Source: Anaeramoeba flamelloides
Taxonomy: Eukaryota; Metamonada; Anaeramoebidae
Length of the DNA: 64,000 nt
Assembly: GCA_027625915.1 (NCBI GenBank)
Contig: JANTQA010000015.1
Coordinates: forward strand, 7,097,001-7,161,000
Direction: 5' to 3'
Below the pieces are notes generated by a model. That model was not told where the DNA came from. It worked only from the letters and a program-made list of their open reading frames with translations, and ran no database searches. Position numbers and translations under genes: made by a program. Positions 32,887 to 46,928 of the stretch are shown here, piece after piece. Position 1 is the stretch's first letter; each line of letters begins with the position of its first letter.

Positions 32887-33312
32887 CAATGTATATTTCA
32901 AAATAAAAAGCATATTTTTTTTTTTTAGATATTACTGATAAATTAACCAATCAAAGAAACCAACAATAAATCCGAAGTAAATATGTTATTGGTTTACTAA
33001 ATTTGTATTATTATAAAATAAAATTCTAAAAATGAAGGATCAAATTGCAAAATTTATCTCAAAAAATAGAGTAATTTTTAAGTTAATTGTTTTCATCAAA
33101 AAAACAAACATATTCTAAATTAGAGAATATTACAAAAAATTTCAAATACATTCTTTCATCATTTAAAATTTACTAAAAATATCAAGAGTAAACCACCAAA
33201 ATTGATTTTAAATTAGGCATAATATTGTGTTGTGACTGGATGCTTCCTTGTAACAAGTAAAAAAAAAACTCATGGATTATATTATGAAACATGGATTATA
33301 GTTGTTGTAAGA
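32887..33312 (+). mobile_element. MITE family B, copy 4, directly adjoining copy 3
   Basis: It shares aatgaaggatcaaattgcaa, ttatctcaaaaaatagagta, and gaaacatggattatagttg with the family. The left end is shortened. Copies 3 and 4 are head to tail. Confidence 0.65.
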
Positions 33313-33610
33313 ATAAAGATAAACAATAGAACGTAATTTATACAAAAAAAAATGTCAATTAGAAACAGATAAAGATTTTGACCATTTTTTATGGAATTGA
33401 ACATTTAATAAAAAAAAAAATAAAATTATTAAGATTATTGAATTAATTTAAATTCAGAAAAATAATTTAAAAAAATAATTTGTTATATATTATAAAAAAT
33501 AAAAATTTATTATTTATTCCATTATTGGTTAATAATAAAGATAATTATGATTTTTTATTAAAATTTCTAAATAAAAATTTAGAAATTAGGAAAATGTGTC
33601 ATTTATCTTC
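33313..33610 (+). mobile_element. LINE 3' fragment
   Basis: The knuckle end is readable (FDHFLWN near 33378-33398), followed by the tail pieces ttattccattattggttaat and aaatttagaaattagg seen in the other LINE copies. It is heavily decayed. Confidence 0.65.
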
Positions 33611-33720
33611 AGGTATCATCAAGTACCATAGAGTACCTAGATTTTGAGGAATTTAACAGTATTAATTATTACAAAGATTTTACGATATTCTTTTAAATTC
33701 AGGATAAAATAACAATATTA
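33600..33720 (-). repeat. Hairpin repeat remnant
   Basis: The tail (caggtatcatcaagtaccat, agagtacctag) precedes a degraded stem (attttgaggaatttaac / attcttttaaattcagg), the layout of the unit at 1067-1183. It abuts the end of a LINE fragment. Confidence 0.5.
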
Positions 33721-35946
33721 ACCTTGAAATTTTCTGTATTTTCTGTAAGATATATTAATTATCAAAATAACCATAAAACACAAGAAAAACTCGGAACTCT
33801 ACTGATTTTCCAAATAAACAGAAAACTCAAGAAAAAATTCCAGCTATTTTTTGAAATATGAAATAAAAGAAAATTTCTTGAATTTGATTATTTTTTACAA
33901 AAATTAAAACAAAAAAAAACAGTTATAAGAGGATATTTTATTTTTCTCTCTCCAAAAATAAATAAAATAAAATGAATATAAGGTATTCAATTTAGATAAA
34001 TTGAATACCAATACAAGCTAATTAATAATTTTTTTCCATTGAAAAAAAAAAACAAAAAAAAATTTTTTAAATTTTTTTCTTGTAAATTAAATATTATTAT
34101 CTTCTTTTCATTTAGTTTGAATTGATTATTTTATGTTGAATAATATTAATTAATATAATATTTATCTTCCCAGAGTTCACTTCTTTCACATGAGAATTTG
34201 ATTAATTACACTTATCTTTACAATAATATCTATATTCTATTTTTATAAGATAATTCCCTTCTTTATCATGATTCTTTTGATATTTTTTCAAAGATTTATT
34301 CTTTTAACAAGCTTATATCATATGTAAAATTTCATAACACCTTTTATAACAAACAAAAATGTTATAAAAGTTTTTATTAGAAAATTTTATAATATTTTAA
34401 ACATTTATAACACCTTTGTAACTCTTTTTTTAACCTGTTTTTTTTTTTCTTTTTTTTTTTTCGAGAAGTTACCCAATTTTTATTCAAAATATCAATTATT
34501 TTTTATAATCGACCATTTTAATATCAAATAACAAAGAAATATAAGCATAAAAAAGCAAATATTTGTTGATATTCCATCTGAAATAAATCTAATCGACCTA
34601 TGTATTTTCTTAAAAATTGAAACTAAAATTCTCAGTACAACATTTAGAAAAACAACAATTTCATTTGATCTTCAATTAAAGATCAAATAAAATTCTAATT
34701 GAAATCAATATATTATTTCCACATCCCTTTTAACTCAGTTCCAATAACATTATAATAACATTTTTTACCTTGTAACATCCAATATTGCATAATAAACAAA
34801 AAAAATTGGTAAATAATCATTAAAAATAATAGAGAAAAAAAAGAAAAAAGAAAAAAATACAGAAAAAATATTTTCAATTTGAAATTTCCAAAAATCAATT
34901 TTTTCTTTGAATATTAATTTAACCCCTTTGAACGCAAGCAAATCATCTATTACAAGTCGGCCAAGTTTACTGGAAAATACTTTATTTATCCCCATTGTAT
35001 TCAAATTCATTATATAACGATTAAAATAAATTAATTTTTTTCAATAAAATTTCGTAATTGTCTACGTTTTCTTCAAAAAAAAAAATAAGTAAAAAAATTA
35101 CCAAAAAATCTAAAAATATATACAGATATAATTTTAAAGCATCTGTGTAGGTATAAAAACAAAAACTCAGGAGCTTTGGATTTTTTATTTTATTTTAATT
35201 TTTTTGGAAAGTTCTTTTCCAATTTTTTTTCAAAAACAATTTTAAAAAAATGAAAACAAACAAAGAAAAAAATATAATTGAAAGATCTCAAGGACAAAAC
35301 AAAAGTTATTTGAAATGGAATAATAAACAATTGAAATTCAAAGTAAATTAGATCTTGAACTATACAATAAATTATATTATTTTTCCACACTTTTGCTTTT
35401 TTATTATTTTTTGATTTTTTTTTTAATGATTGTTGTGGATTTTTTTTTATTTTTATTACAAGTCCTAAAGTTGCAAAATAAAAATTTATTCTTTAATTTT
35501 TCTTTTATGAGCTGAAATTTCTTTCTTTAATTAATATTTTACCAACTCAATTTTCAATTCTTTTCTTTTCTTATCAAAAAATTTTTCATCTTCTGTTTTA
35601 TTGTGTTTGAAAAATTCTTTCATTATCAAATCTTACAAGGATGTATTTGTCCTATTTTTAAGCCCTATTTTTAATTCTCTGAATTTTTAGCCAATTTGCC
35701 TAGTAAAATAGATTACTGCTTTTTCATGTTTGAACAAAAGACATATAAATTAATGATTTTCAAAATCCTTATATTTTCCTTTTATACACAATAAAACTCC
35801 TTTAATATTTATTAAATATCTTGTATTATATAAAAATAGACTCAAAAAAACAAATTAATTTTGTATTTTACAACATAATTCATCAATTCTAAATAAATAT
35901 AAATTATGATAACCATTCAATTAAAAATTAATTATCTAAAAACAAT
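33721..35946. other. A/T-rich intergenic region with one exon-like stretch
   Basis: A perfect small hairpin (ggtattcaatttagataaat followed by tgaatacc) lies at about 33981-34008. On the minus strand, 34900-35010 reads MNLNTMGINKVFSSKLGRLV followed by IDDLLAFKGVKLIFKEKIDF, which has protein-like composition, but the frame then dissolves into Phe/Ile. No family is recognised; it may be an exon or relic. Confidence 0.35.
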
Positions 35947-38265
35947 TTAAAACCTTTCAAAAGTATAATTTGATTTTTTATCATATTTCCATTTTAAAGT
36001 ATTACTCTGCGAATCCAAAGAAAAGAATTCGAACATATCTTGGGAACAAGCCAAACTAATAATTGGGAGGCTTTTATTGGAATCCAATTTACAAATAAAT
36101 GCCAAATTTAGGGCATTTAGAATTAAAATCCTCCCAGATTTCAAACCGATACAGAGGATATTTTCGAATAAAGGGTTTTTTTGCCACGTAAAAAACGCAC
36201 TGGTAACTTGCTCAAATCCCATTTCTAATTTCTTAATTAAAAATCCATTTATATTCCAAAGATAGCAATAATTCAGACCATTCAAAGTATTTTGACAATA
36301 AACAAAAATATTACCATTAATTTTCGAAATAATGATATTTTTAATGATCCCTTCAAGATCATTTAAGACTTTTCTAATTTTAAAATTGTATAAATTCCAA
36401 ATGATTACAGTATTATCCCTGGAACCCGAAACAATAATTTGATGATCATTACTTACATCTAAAGAAGTTATTGAATCTTTGTGACCATATAATATTTGAT
36501 GAACTTTCAAATTCATGATTTGATTTTTATATAATTTGTTTCTGTATACTTTCCAAACAATTAATATCGAAGTTTCCCCGCCTGTAAAAATCAAATCACC
36601 ATAACTAGATTTTTTACAACAAAGGATTTTATCATTTAATGGTATGTTACATTTGATTCTGTTCTGTTTTAATTCTTGATTATAAATTAATAAATATGGC
36701 AAATGAGGTTTCCATTTAATAGTTAAAAAATTATTTTCATAATTTTCTAAATAACTATGACACGGTTTTAAATAATATAATTGTTTCTTTTTCCCTTCAT
36801 AGATTATTTTTGTAAATTTTGAATTAATTTTTTTAAATAAAATAGATGATAATTTTCTTGGTTTTAAATAAATTTGTTTACCAGAATAATTTTTAATATT
36901 TTCATTTTCATCGCCGTCACTTTCATTATCCTTTTTGCTTTCAATTTTTTTTTCATTTTTAATATCATTCTGTAAACCTTTCTCATTCTTCTTTAAATCA
37001 ATCAATTGTATACCATCACTTTCATCATTTTCACTTTTTTTATTATCAAGTTTGTTTTTTTGTTTCTTTTTATTAAATGCACCCTCAGTAACAGTCAATT
37101 GAGATTTACTTATGGAATTTTTTTTTTTTAACTTTTTCATTTGACTAAAAAACTTTTTTTTTGGGTGAGGGTTTTTGAATAAGCGCTTAGGACACAATCC
37201 TATTGTACCTATTATGTCAGTTATTTCACTTTTTAAACCAAGGTCTTCAATAACCCCAAACTCTTTATGATTTAAATACGTGTATTCAGGATAAACATTC
37301 AGTCCCTTAATTGCATCATCACCACGCTGCTTATAACCAAAAATTAAATCTATCCAATTATGCAAGTTTTCACTTATATAATCCGATTCTAAAGCCTTTC
37401 TATGCATTTTTATAAAATCAAACACATCATTATTCGCCCATTGTGGTAATTGTACATCGGTAACATACTGTCCGTTTTGTTTCAGCCCTAAATCTAAACC
37501 GTTCATATTAATTAAAAATTCTGGTAACGAAAAAAATTCTGGAATCAATTCTTTCACATCTGATCTTGAAATTAAACTACTAAGTTTATAGCTAATTTCA
37601 ATTGACTGGAATAATCTGTCTGGCAAATCAAATTTATTTGATTGGAAATCGATCATCAAGCTAGTAAATGGCTCAATCCTAACTAAGAAATATATAATGA
37701 TAACATAGTTGGAATAATGAGTGTTATAATGTGAAGGCTCAATACCAGTTTTTGATAATTCATTATATCTTGTTTTATTTATATCTTGTTTGGTTTTTGT
37801 TTGACAACCAATAGGCATTGATAAATCTCGATAAATGTTGGGATCATTTAAATTTAATTTCGCCTTTTGATAATTCTTTAATATCCATGGAAATACTGGA
37901 TATTTTGTCAAATCATTATAACTACGCCCAGATAATTTATTCAATTGCATTAAATATTCAAAATTTGTAATATTGCCCATTTCCCATTTTTTTGTTAATT
38001 CATTTAACAGTTTTTTATTTTCTTTTATTTGATTATTTAAATTTATATTCGGTAAATATTTCTTTTTTAATAAATTTAAACAGAGTTCTTTACCATTTTT
38101 AGATTCGAAAATTAAGATTATAGTTTTACCATTATTAAAAAAGATTTCTAATGAGTTGTTTTCCAATAAATATTGATATTTCTTAATATCAACAATATTA
38201 GAATATTTCCATCTTTGATATTTGATTTTATTTTGATTTCGAACTTGTTCATTACCATTATCATT

Positions 38266-38309
<44 letters not shown>

Positions 38310-40788
38310 TATTATTATTATTTTTGTTGTTATTATCATTGATATTATTATTCTTTTTTTTCTCATCATTATCACTGCTTTTCAATTTAAAAAAATATAA
38401 ATATTTCTTATTTAATATTAATTCCCCATTAATATTTTTATAATAATGCAATTTGCTACAATTAAAGATTTCATTTGAATCATTTAAAAATTTATAAAGA
38501 TTTAAATAAAACTGATTGTTATTATTAATAATATTTAAATTTTTATAACTTTTATTTGAATTAATTTTTTTTTTTTCAACTTTAGATTTTTTCTTTTTAT
38601 TTTTTTTTAGATAAAGAAAATTTTCTTTGGATATTTTTTTTGAATTTATTATTTTTTAAATTAATTAATTGTATAACATCTGGATTTAAATTAAGATTCT
38701 TATTATGGGAATTATTAAATTTAAGTAAATTTTTCTTAATTATCTTTGATTTATAAATTCTTTTTTTTTTTAATCTATTTCTAATATGATTAGAATTTTC
38801 AATTTTATCGATATAATATAGAATCAATTTGGGTTTTGTATACCAGATTGATTGTTCGTTATCAATTAATTTATTGAAAATATCATTCCAATTATTATAA
38901 ATATTAAAACTATTTTTAATTTTAAATATATTTTTTTGATTGATCAAATAAAATAAATCATTCGTATTATTTTTTTTAAAATTGTTAAAGATCGCTATGA
39001 TCTGTTTTTCAATGAAATAATTCATTAAATTTCTTTTCATTACTTTTTTTGAAATTAAAAAAATTAAATTATTTAAAATAATGATTTTATCATTTACTTG
39101 CTTATCTTTCCATTGATTAAATATTTTTATCGTTTCATTAATAATTTCAAATATTTTTTGCTTGTTTTGTAAATGTTCTTTTGATTTTAAATTGTATTTT
39201 TTTTTAATAATTGAATTATATTTTTTTTTTTTTTTTAAAATTATTGTTAATAATTCTTGTGATTTTAATTCTAATTTTTGATTTGAACCTTGAATACTAT
39301 CACCCCCCTCTAGTTCTCCCCACCCTTTTTCTTTATTAATATTGATATTTATGTTATTTTTTTCAATGTTAGTCTTATTCTTATCCATACCAATAATAAT
39401 TTTAATCTTACTATCACCATGTTTACTTGTAGTATTCGTGGTATTATATTTTCCTTTTAATTCATTGAATTTTTTAAAATTGCTTTTATTGATTAAATTT
39501 TTTAATAATAAATGCAATAGCAATTGATTTAATTGAGAATTTAGTAGAATTGTATTTAGAATAGATTGACTATTATTATTATTCTGATCGTTGGTAATTA
39601 AATTATTTAAAAATAAAAAATTCATTTTAAAATTAGAATTTAAATTTAAATAATCAAAAAAAAATTGAGAAAATAATTCAAAAAATATTGATCTATATTT
39701 TTTAAAAATTTGTTTTAAATTTTTTTTTGATTTTTTTTTTTGTTGATAATTTTTTAAAAATAATTTTTTGTTTATTTCAATTTCTGGATTTAAATTTAAT
39801 ATTTTTTTTTCAAATAAGAAAAAAAGATTACAAAATAACTTTAAAAATATTTGATCAACTAAATTTGGTATTCTAGTTTTTGTGATGGATCTCCTTGTTC
39901 CTTTTTTATAATCTTGATTTCTTACATACCAAAAGTTTAAATAATTAATAATTAGTTTACATAAATCTAAATAATTTTCGATAAATTTATAATTAATTAA
40001 TTGAATTCTAAATTCATTTTCCAATAATATTGCATGGTATTTTTTAATAATATCTGTTAGTATTTTTTTTTCAATTAATTGGATTTTATATTCATTAATT
40101 TTTATTAAGCAATTGAGATTAATTAATAATTTTTCCAAATAGTAATTAATTCCGTTTTCCAAAAAACTTATTTTTAAACTTACTAATAGTATAAAATCAA
40201 TTATTTCTTCTTGTATTTCCTCTTTTACATTTGTTGTTAGATCCAAAAATGTTGGTAAATAATTTATTAAAGATTTCAAATTATTTATTTGAAAAATTTG
40301 ATCGTTCCCTTCTAAAAACAACCCCTTTAATATATTTAATATTGAATGCCTTTTGGTAAAATTTTTGACATTTAAAATGGATTCAAATAATTGATCAATT
40401 TCATTATAAGTAAAAAAGATTTTAAAAAATAAATTAAATATTTCAGTACTTGGTTCAAATAATTTAATTAAATTACCTAGAAATTTAAAATAATTCTTTT
40501 TTTTAAACTGTTCAAAAAATTCTTTGTTTTCTAAACAAATTTCTAAAAATTCAATGGAAATTTTTCTTAATTCAAGATTTGGATTTACAATTAAGATAAA
40601 AATATTTTCTAGTGGGAAATTTAAAACTAATTCTTGGAAAAAAAAGTTTTTTTGATTTTTAATTAAAAATTTATTAAAAAAATCAAAAATTTTTATTCTT
40701 ATTTCAATATTATCATTATTTATATTATTTTTTTTTTGATTTTCATCATCATCGTCATCATCATCATCATTATTGTTATCATCAAAAC

Positions 40789-40840
<52 letters not shown>

Positions 40841-43631
40841 TTCATGATTATTATTCTTATTATTACTGTTATTGATCGACTGAACATTAATTGAATTTGA
40901 AGAATCAGAAAAACTTGGAGAATATGAAGAACTAGAGAAATCTGAAGAAGTAGAAGAATCTGAATCTGAATCAAAAATTGTATTGTGATTAAAAATATTA
41001 TTTTTTCTGTTTATTTTCCAATTATTTTTCTTAAAATTTTTCACTTTAAAAAAGTTTATTTTTAAATAATTTTCTATTTTTTTATCATTTTCATTATTGT
41101 TGGAATTGTCATTGACATTATCGTTATCATTAGAATTGTCGTTATCATTGTCATTGTTTTTATTATCGTCATCCTTATTCCCACTCCGACTCTCATTCAG
41201 AGTTTTGTTAATATTATTATCATTGTCACTATGATATTTCTTCACCCGCTTCTCAATCTGAATATCACTATTATTATTTTGTTGCACTTTTTTAGATACA
41301 TTTAATGATTTAAATTTCTTAGAAATTAACTTATTTATTGCCTTTTTATTAAAATTATCTATTTTGTGATTCTGTTTAATTAATTTTTTTAATGTTGTTA
41401 CTTGCAAATTGGTTGTATACAATATATATTTATAAATTAATAAAAAATCACTTTTATTTATTACAATTAATTTTAAAAAATTTAAAATTTTTTCAAATAA
41501 TATTGAATTTAGATTTGAGGATCTAAAAATTAGATCCAAAAAAAAATTCACAATATTTGCTTTTTTCATTTGATTAATATTTAATAAATAATCTTTGTTT
41601 TCATTTGAAATTAACTTAATTAAAATTTCGACTAAATTAATTTGAATTTGCAAATTACTATCCCCCCAAATTTCCCAATTTAATATTAAATATTGAAATG
41701 CTTTCAGATTATACAAAAATCCATTATAATCAATATGCTTTGGGGTTTCTATTTCAATATTTCCCTTGCTTTCTTTTTCGATTGATTTGTCATTGTCATT
41801 ATTAATAATTATTTCATCACCAATGGTAATACTTTGATTTTCATTTTTGGCATTGTGACTATCATACTTATTCTCATTATTATATATTATATCAATCCCA
41901 CAAAACTTAAAAGATATTAATAATATATTTAAAGTGACGGTAACATTTTTTAAAATTTTGGAAATTATTGGAAACACATATTTATTATCATTATCATTAT
42001 AAATTAAATTGTTTGAAATTTTTTCAATGAACTCATAAGTTTTTTCTTGAAATTTATATTTGCGAAAACAACAGGTATGAAAATAAAATAAAAATAAATT
42101 AATCCCTCCCAAAGATTCAATTGAGTTGATTAAAGTATTAGAATAACATATTTTAATGTTGTTTAATTTCCTTTTTAAATATTTTTTAGACACATTTTCT
42201 TTGATTTTTAAATTATCTACTTGTATTAATTTTTTATTATTTTTGAAATTGATCAATATATTATTACTTTTTGCCAAATAATTGATTAATATTTTTTTTT
42301 TTAAATTTTTGAAATCTGTTTTATTTAAATTAGTTAAAATTGAATACTTTTTTTTTAATAATTCTAATAAATTTAAATCTAATAAATGAAAGTTTTTTAT
42401 TGGATTTGAAAAATTTTTTATATTAAAATATTTATTATAATTAGAACCCAATAAATATAATAACAACACTTCAAAATCTGTTAGTATTTCATTATAGACA
42501 GTAAATGATGATAAATAAAAAATAAATTGATGTTTCTTATTAATATTTTTTTTATCTGTATTTTCAGCATTTATTGAATTAATATATCCCATAGTATATA
42601 TAAATGAAGAAGAAGAGGAGGAGGATGATGATACTGATTTTGATAAATCAGACGAAGAAAATGTTGATGATGCTGATGACGAAGAAGAAGGTAAAGAAGA
42701 CGATGCTGATGAGGGAGGTAGAATAAATTTAGAATGTGAGATATTTTTGGAATCACCAATCCCAAAAGACATGCAATTCATATTTTTTTGAGGAAAATCA
42801 ATATTTATTAATTTTTCTCCATTTTTTAACCCATTTAAAAATAAGGTTATTTGTATTGATTTACCATTATTATTATTGTTACTATTAGATGATTTATTAT
42901 TATCAGAATGGAAATGATGAGTAATAATTAAATTATACCAAGTTTTTTCAAAGATATTTAAGTTTTCAAAATTCAAAAGTTTCAAATGATTTTTAAATTT
43001 TATCAAAATATTTTTTTTTTTCGTCAAATAAATAGATAAATAATCTTTTTCAAAATCTTCAAAATGCCAAGTAAATAATTTGATTTTTTTTTTTTTTTTA
43101 TGAAATTGAATTATTTTGAACCAAAAATCGATCGTAAAATTAAAAATATTAAAATTTGTAACAAAAGTTAATTTAGGAATTTGAATTTGTCTTTTATTAT
43201 TTAATCTTATATAATGTTTAGGTTCATTAAAATTTCGATAATTATTTATTAAAAAATTAAATAAATTGATTGGATATTTTTTATAATGCATCAATTTTAA
43301 AAACTCTTCTACATCTTTGACATTTATTTGATAATCCAACAAGATTTGAATTAATTGTATTATTAAGGGATGTAAATCAGAATCCTTGTTTAAGATAATA
43401 AACTCAAATTTTAAGATTAAAGTTTTAATTAATGAAATGGAACCCAATTTTTTACAATTATAAGCATTGTTTCTTAATAAATATATCAAATTCTTAATAG
43501 TGTTTTTTAAACTATTATAAATAATTTCGTCATTGCGATTTATAAATGTATTATGATTAATTGTAACATTTTCCCCCTTTTTCTTATTTTCCCTCTTTTT
43601 CGTTTTTAAAATATTAATATCATTTACGTTT

Positions 43632-43720
<89 letters not shown>

Positions 43721-44544
43721 GTATAATTTTATTAAAAGATCTGAAATTAAATAAATAATTAAAGAAATCATTTTTGGATATTTAATTGAATAATTATTCA
43801 AATTTATATTTTTTTTAAATAAATGTATTGGCGTTAATAAATATTCTAATGGCGAAATCGGTAATTTAATAATTTCTTGTATCTGTACCAAAGAATTTAT
43901 TAAATAATGTGTTGAATCAATTACTTTTTTATACTGTTTTAATCTTGAATTATATTTTGAACAGTCAAAAAAATTATTATAATAAATCCTTTTTCGATAC
44001 CAGAATTGCTCACAAGACAAATTCAGTAATAAATCAAAGGTTAATATCAAATAATTTGAATCCAATAATTTTGTTATATTAAATAATTTGAAATTATGCA
44101 CTTCATTATGGATTTTCTTTCTAAAAAATTGTTGATTTAATTTATTATTAATATTCACAATTTTTAAAGTTCTAAATAAACTGTTAATAAATAAATAAAT
44201 AAAATATAAAAATTTCTGATTTTGACTATTTTTGAAATTTTGACTGAGATTTTTTAAAACAGTATTCAGAAATAAAATTGTTTCAAAAATCCAATCTATT
44301 CCATTCATTTCCCGAAAATTATTTTTTAAATTTTCATCTTTTATAAATATCAATGAAAGTAATGTTAAAATATCAATACATATCTTAATATTAAAAATTG
44401 TTATTTTTATGTCATCATTATTTTTAATTTTAATAATATAAGTTTTTAAAATATGATAGAAATCAAAAAGAATAGAAACAGACTCATCTTGATTTAATTG
44501 TTTATTATTTGAACTGTTTATGATTATTCTATTATTATTATTGC

Positions 44545-44590
<46 letters not shown>

Positions 44591-44593
44591 TAT

Positions 44594-44624
<31 letters not shown>

Positions 44625-45511
44625 CTGTTGATGTTGTTGCTGCTGTTCTTGCTTTTGTCGTTGTTGACGTCATTATTGTTGTTACTGGTACTATGAATAG
44701 ATATATTTTTATTCATATTTTTAAAATTGAACAGTGATAAAAATATTTCAATAATATTAAATCTTAAAAATTCAAAATTTTCAAAAATATTATACAATAG
44801 CTGTAAACAATCTTTTTTTCTAAAAAATAATCTATTTTCTTGATCTATTAATAAAAAAATTTTTATAAAATTTAATAATTCGATTTTACTTTGATACAAA
44901 TCTAACTTTTCCTTTTCTCCTCCCTCTTTCATTATTTCTTCTATGGTTTTAAGATTTTGCTTGTTAATAATTAAATATTGACGAATGATTTGATCAATAT
45001 TTATTAACATTAATAATTTACTAAATGTTGGGTTATTGATTAACATTTTTTGGAAATGTAATAATATCTTCATTTGTGTTTTTTCTGCCGTATTGCCGAT
45101 CAAGACTAAACATAACGTGTAAACCTCTTCATTTATTTTGTTTTTTTTAGGATCACTTAAATAATGTTTTTTGAAAATGTATTCTAATAAACTCAAAAAT
45201 CCATCTTGGATATTTGAGGAAAATTTTGGAATTAATTTATAAATTGAAATTAAAAATTTTGTTGATTTTAAATAAGAATAATTTATTGGGTTGGCAGTGA
45301 TAATTAATTTAAAAAAATCTAAAAATTCAGAACTAAAGTTCATTAATATCTTTTCATTTAAAAAGAAATTAATTAATAATTTAAAAATCTTTAAATTTGG
45401 ATAAATTATTTCCTTATTATATTTACCAATTCGAGTCAAATTAAACAAAATATTTAAAAATTTTAAAATATTAACATCCTTATTATTATTGTTTTTATTA
45501 TTATTATTGGT

Positions 45512-45551
<40 letters not shown>

Positions 45552-46783
45552 TTATTATTATTACTACTATTGATGTTGTTGTTGTTGTTGTTTTTTGATT
45601 TTTCAAAATTGTTTAATAATTTAAGTGCAAATTTATTTAATATTGTTAGTCCGTCAAGGATTTCAAATCGTTCAATTAAATAACCTTTAGAAATTTTAAC
45701 ATTAACTGAAAATATTTTACTTAAATAATCCAAGATTTCTAAGCAAAAGTCAATTGAGTAACCAGATGCCGGGTTCAAAAACCAGAGAATTAATTCGATT
45801 AATCCAAAATTAAATAAAATCCAACTCGATATTTTATTATAAATCATTTTATTAATACATTTAAAAACAATCGATTTTAAGATCTTTTTGACCACAGACT
45901 CTTCAATTTTTTGACTTTTTAAGATATACAAGAATCTCGTAAAATTTGTAGGATGTTCAAACTCAAGAAATCCAGTTTCAGATTTACAAATATTCCTAAT
46001 TATGAAAATTAATTGTTCCAAAATTTCTTTTTTTTCTTCTTTTTCTATTTCCTTTTCTTTTTCATTTTCTTTTTCTATTTCCTTTTCTTTTTCATTTTCT
46101 TTTTCTTTTCCATTTTCTGTTTCATTTTCATTTTCATTTTCTTTTTCTTTTTCTTTTTCTTTTTCTTTTTCTATTTCATTTTCTATTTCATTTTCTTTTT
46201 CTTTTTCTTTTTCTATTTCTATTTCATTTTCATTTTCATTTTCTTTTCTAATTTTTTTAGGATTGTATTTTCTTTTCTTAATTGTATTATGAGAATAGTT
46301 TTTATAAATTTGACAATGCAACAATATCATCATAAAAGTTAAAAAACCAGAAAAGGTTACATTTAAAGTCTTGTCATTTGTTAAAAATGTTATTGACTTA
46401 AGGAACATTCTTCCTTTTTTTGAATTGAGGTAATTTGTAATTGTTAAATAATTCTCGGCAATAAAAGATTCTCCTTCTTGGCTTGATTTCTCGTTAAAAT
46501 TTAAATTATTGGAACCTTTGGTTTCTTGTTGAACAAACAATTCACTTTTGTTGGATGATTGTGGAAGCAATTGGATTATTTCTTCTGTGTAGAAATTGGA
46601 GACCAGGACTAATATTTTATCAAGAAATGGTAAATGCGAAAGGAATTCTTTATTTGGTTGGTATTCATCAATTAATAAACAAAGTTCCTTACACCATTTG
46701 TAAACAAACTTGTTTTGTTTTTTTTGTGTGATTTGTTGATCATAGTGCTCAAAATAATCAAAAAGAGCAATAAAATTCTCCAT
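35947..46783 (-). CDS. Giant BEACH-WD40 protein (LYST/neurobeachin/LVS-like), frame broken once
   Basis: Two frames make one gene. The upstream part (46783-38597, 2728 codons) is an alpha-helical ARM-like region with long Asn runs, a concanavalin-A-like segment around residues 1205-1300 (FTIDFWFKIIQF, WYNLIITHHF) and more helical repeats. The downstream part (open from about 38575 to 35947) has a PH-like domain (NCSKLHYYKNINGELIL onward, with an Asn/Asp-run insert), a full BEACH domain about 38020-37150 (NFEYLMQLNKLSGRSYNDL, YPVFPWIL, YRDLSMPIG, EPFTSLMIDFQSNKFD, DVKELIPEFF) and C-terminal WD40 repeats (GHKDSITSLDVS, IIVSGSRDNTVIIWN). BEACH proteins act in membrane traffic and vesicle fission or fusion. 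The two frames meet in A-rich tracts at 38567-38610 and differ by one base. A sequencing slip is the simplest cause; a missed intron or a real mutation are alternatives. Confidence 0.92.
38269..38312 (-). repeat. ATC/GAT trinucleotide repeat coding an Asp run
   Basis: About 14 GAT codons inside the PH-like domain of the BEACH protein, next to an Asn run. Confidence 0.9.
40790..40842 (-). repeat. ATT/AAT trinucleotide repeat coding an Asn run
   Basis: A pure repeat of about 17 codons in the BEACH gene, close to Asp and Ser runs. Confidence 0.85.
43634..43720 (-). repeat. Longest ATT/AAT repeat of the BEACH gene
   Basis: About 29 uninterrupted AAT codons. Other Asn tracts of the same gene lie at about 44541-44640 (switching from AAT to AAC codons) and 45486-45600. 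Confidence 0.9.
46020..46255 (-). repeat. Hexamer-type repeat coding a Glu/Lys/Asn stretch
   Basis: Imperfect ttttct / ttttca units produce the EKEKENE-type region near the N-terminus of the BEACH protein and open long mirror frames on the other strand. Confidence 0.85.
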
Positions 46784-46928
46784 AAATTAGAAATGAAAAA
46801 AATGATTTTATGAAATTAATTTTCTTTTCACTTTAACAATTTTTCCTTTCAATGATCTGATTGTTTTACAAGAACTCTGAAAACAATTATTTTTGGAGTT
46901 AAATTCTAAATGTTTTTGGATTAAAGCT

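Noticed and set aside
45489-46342. Plus-strand ORFs of Leu, Phe or Ser runs
   Set aside because: They mirror the Asn and Glu/Lys tracts of the BEACH gene.
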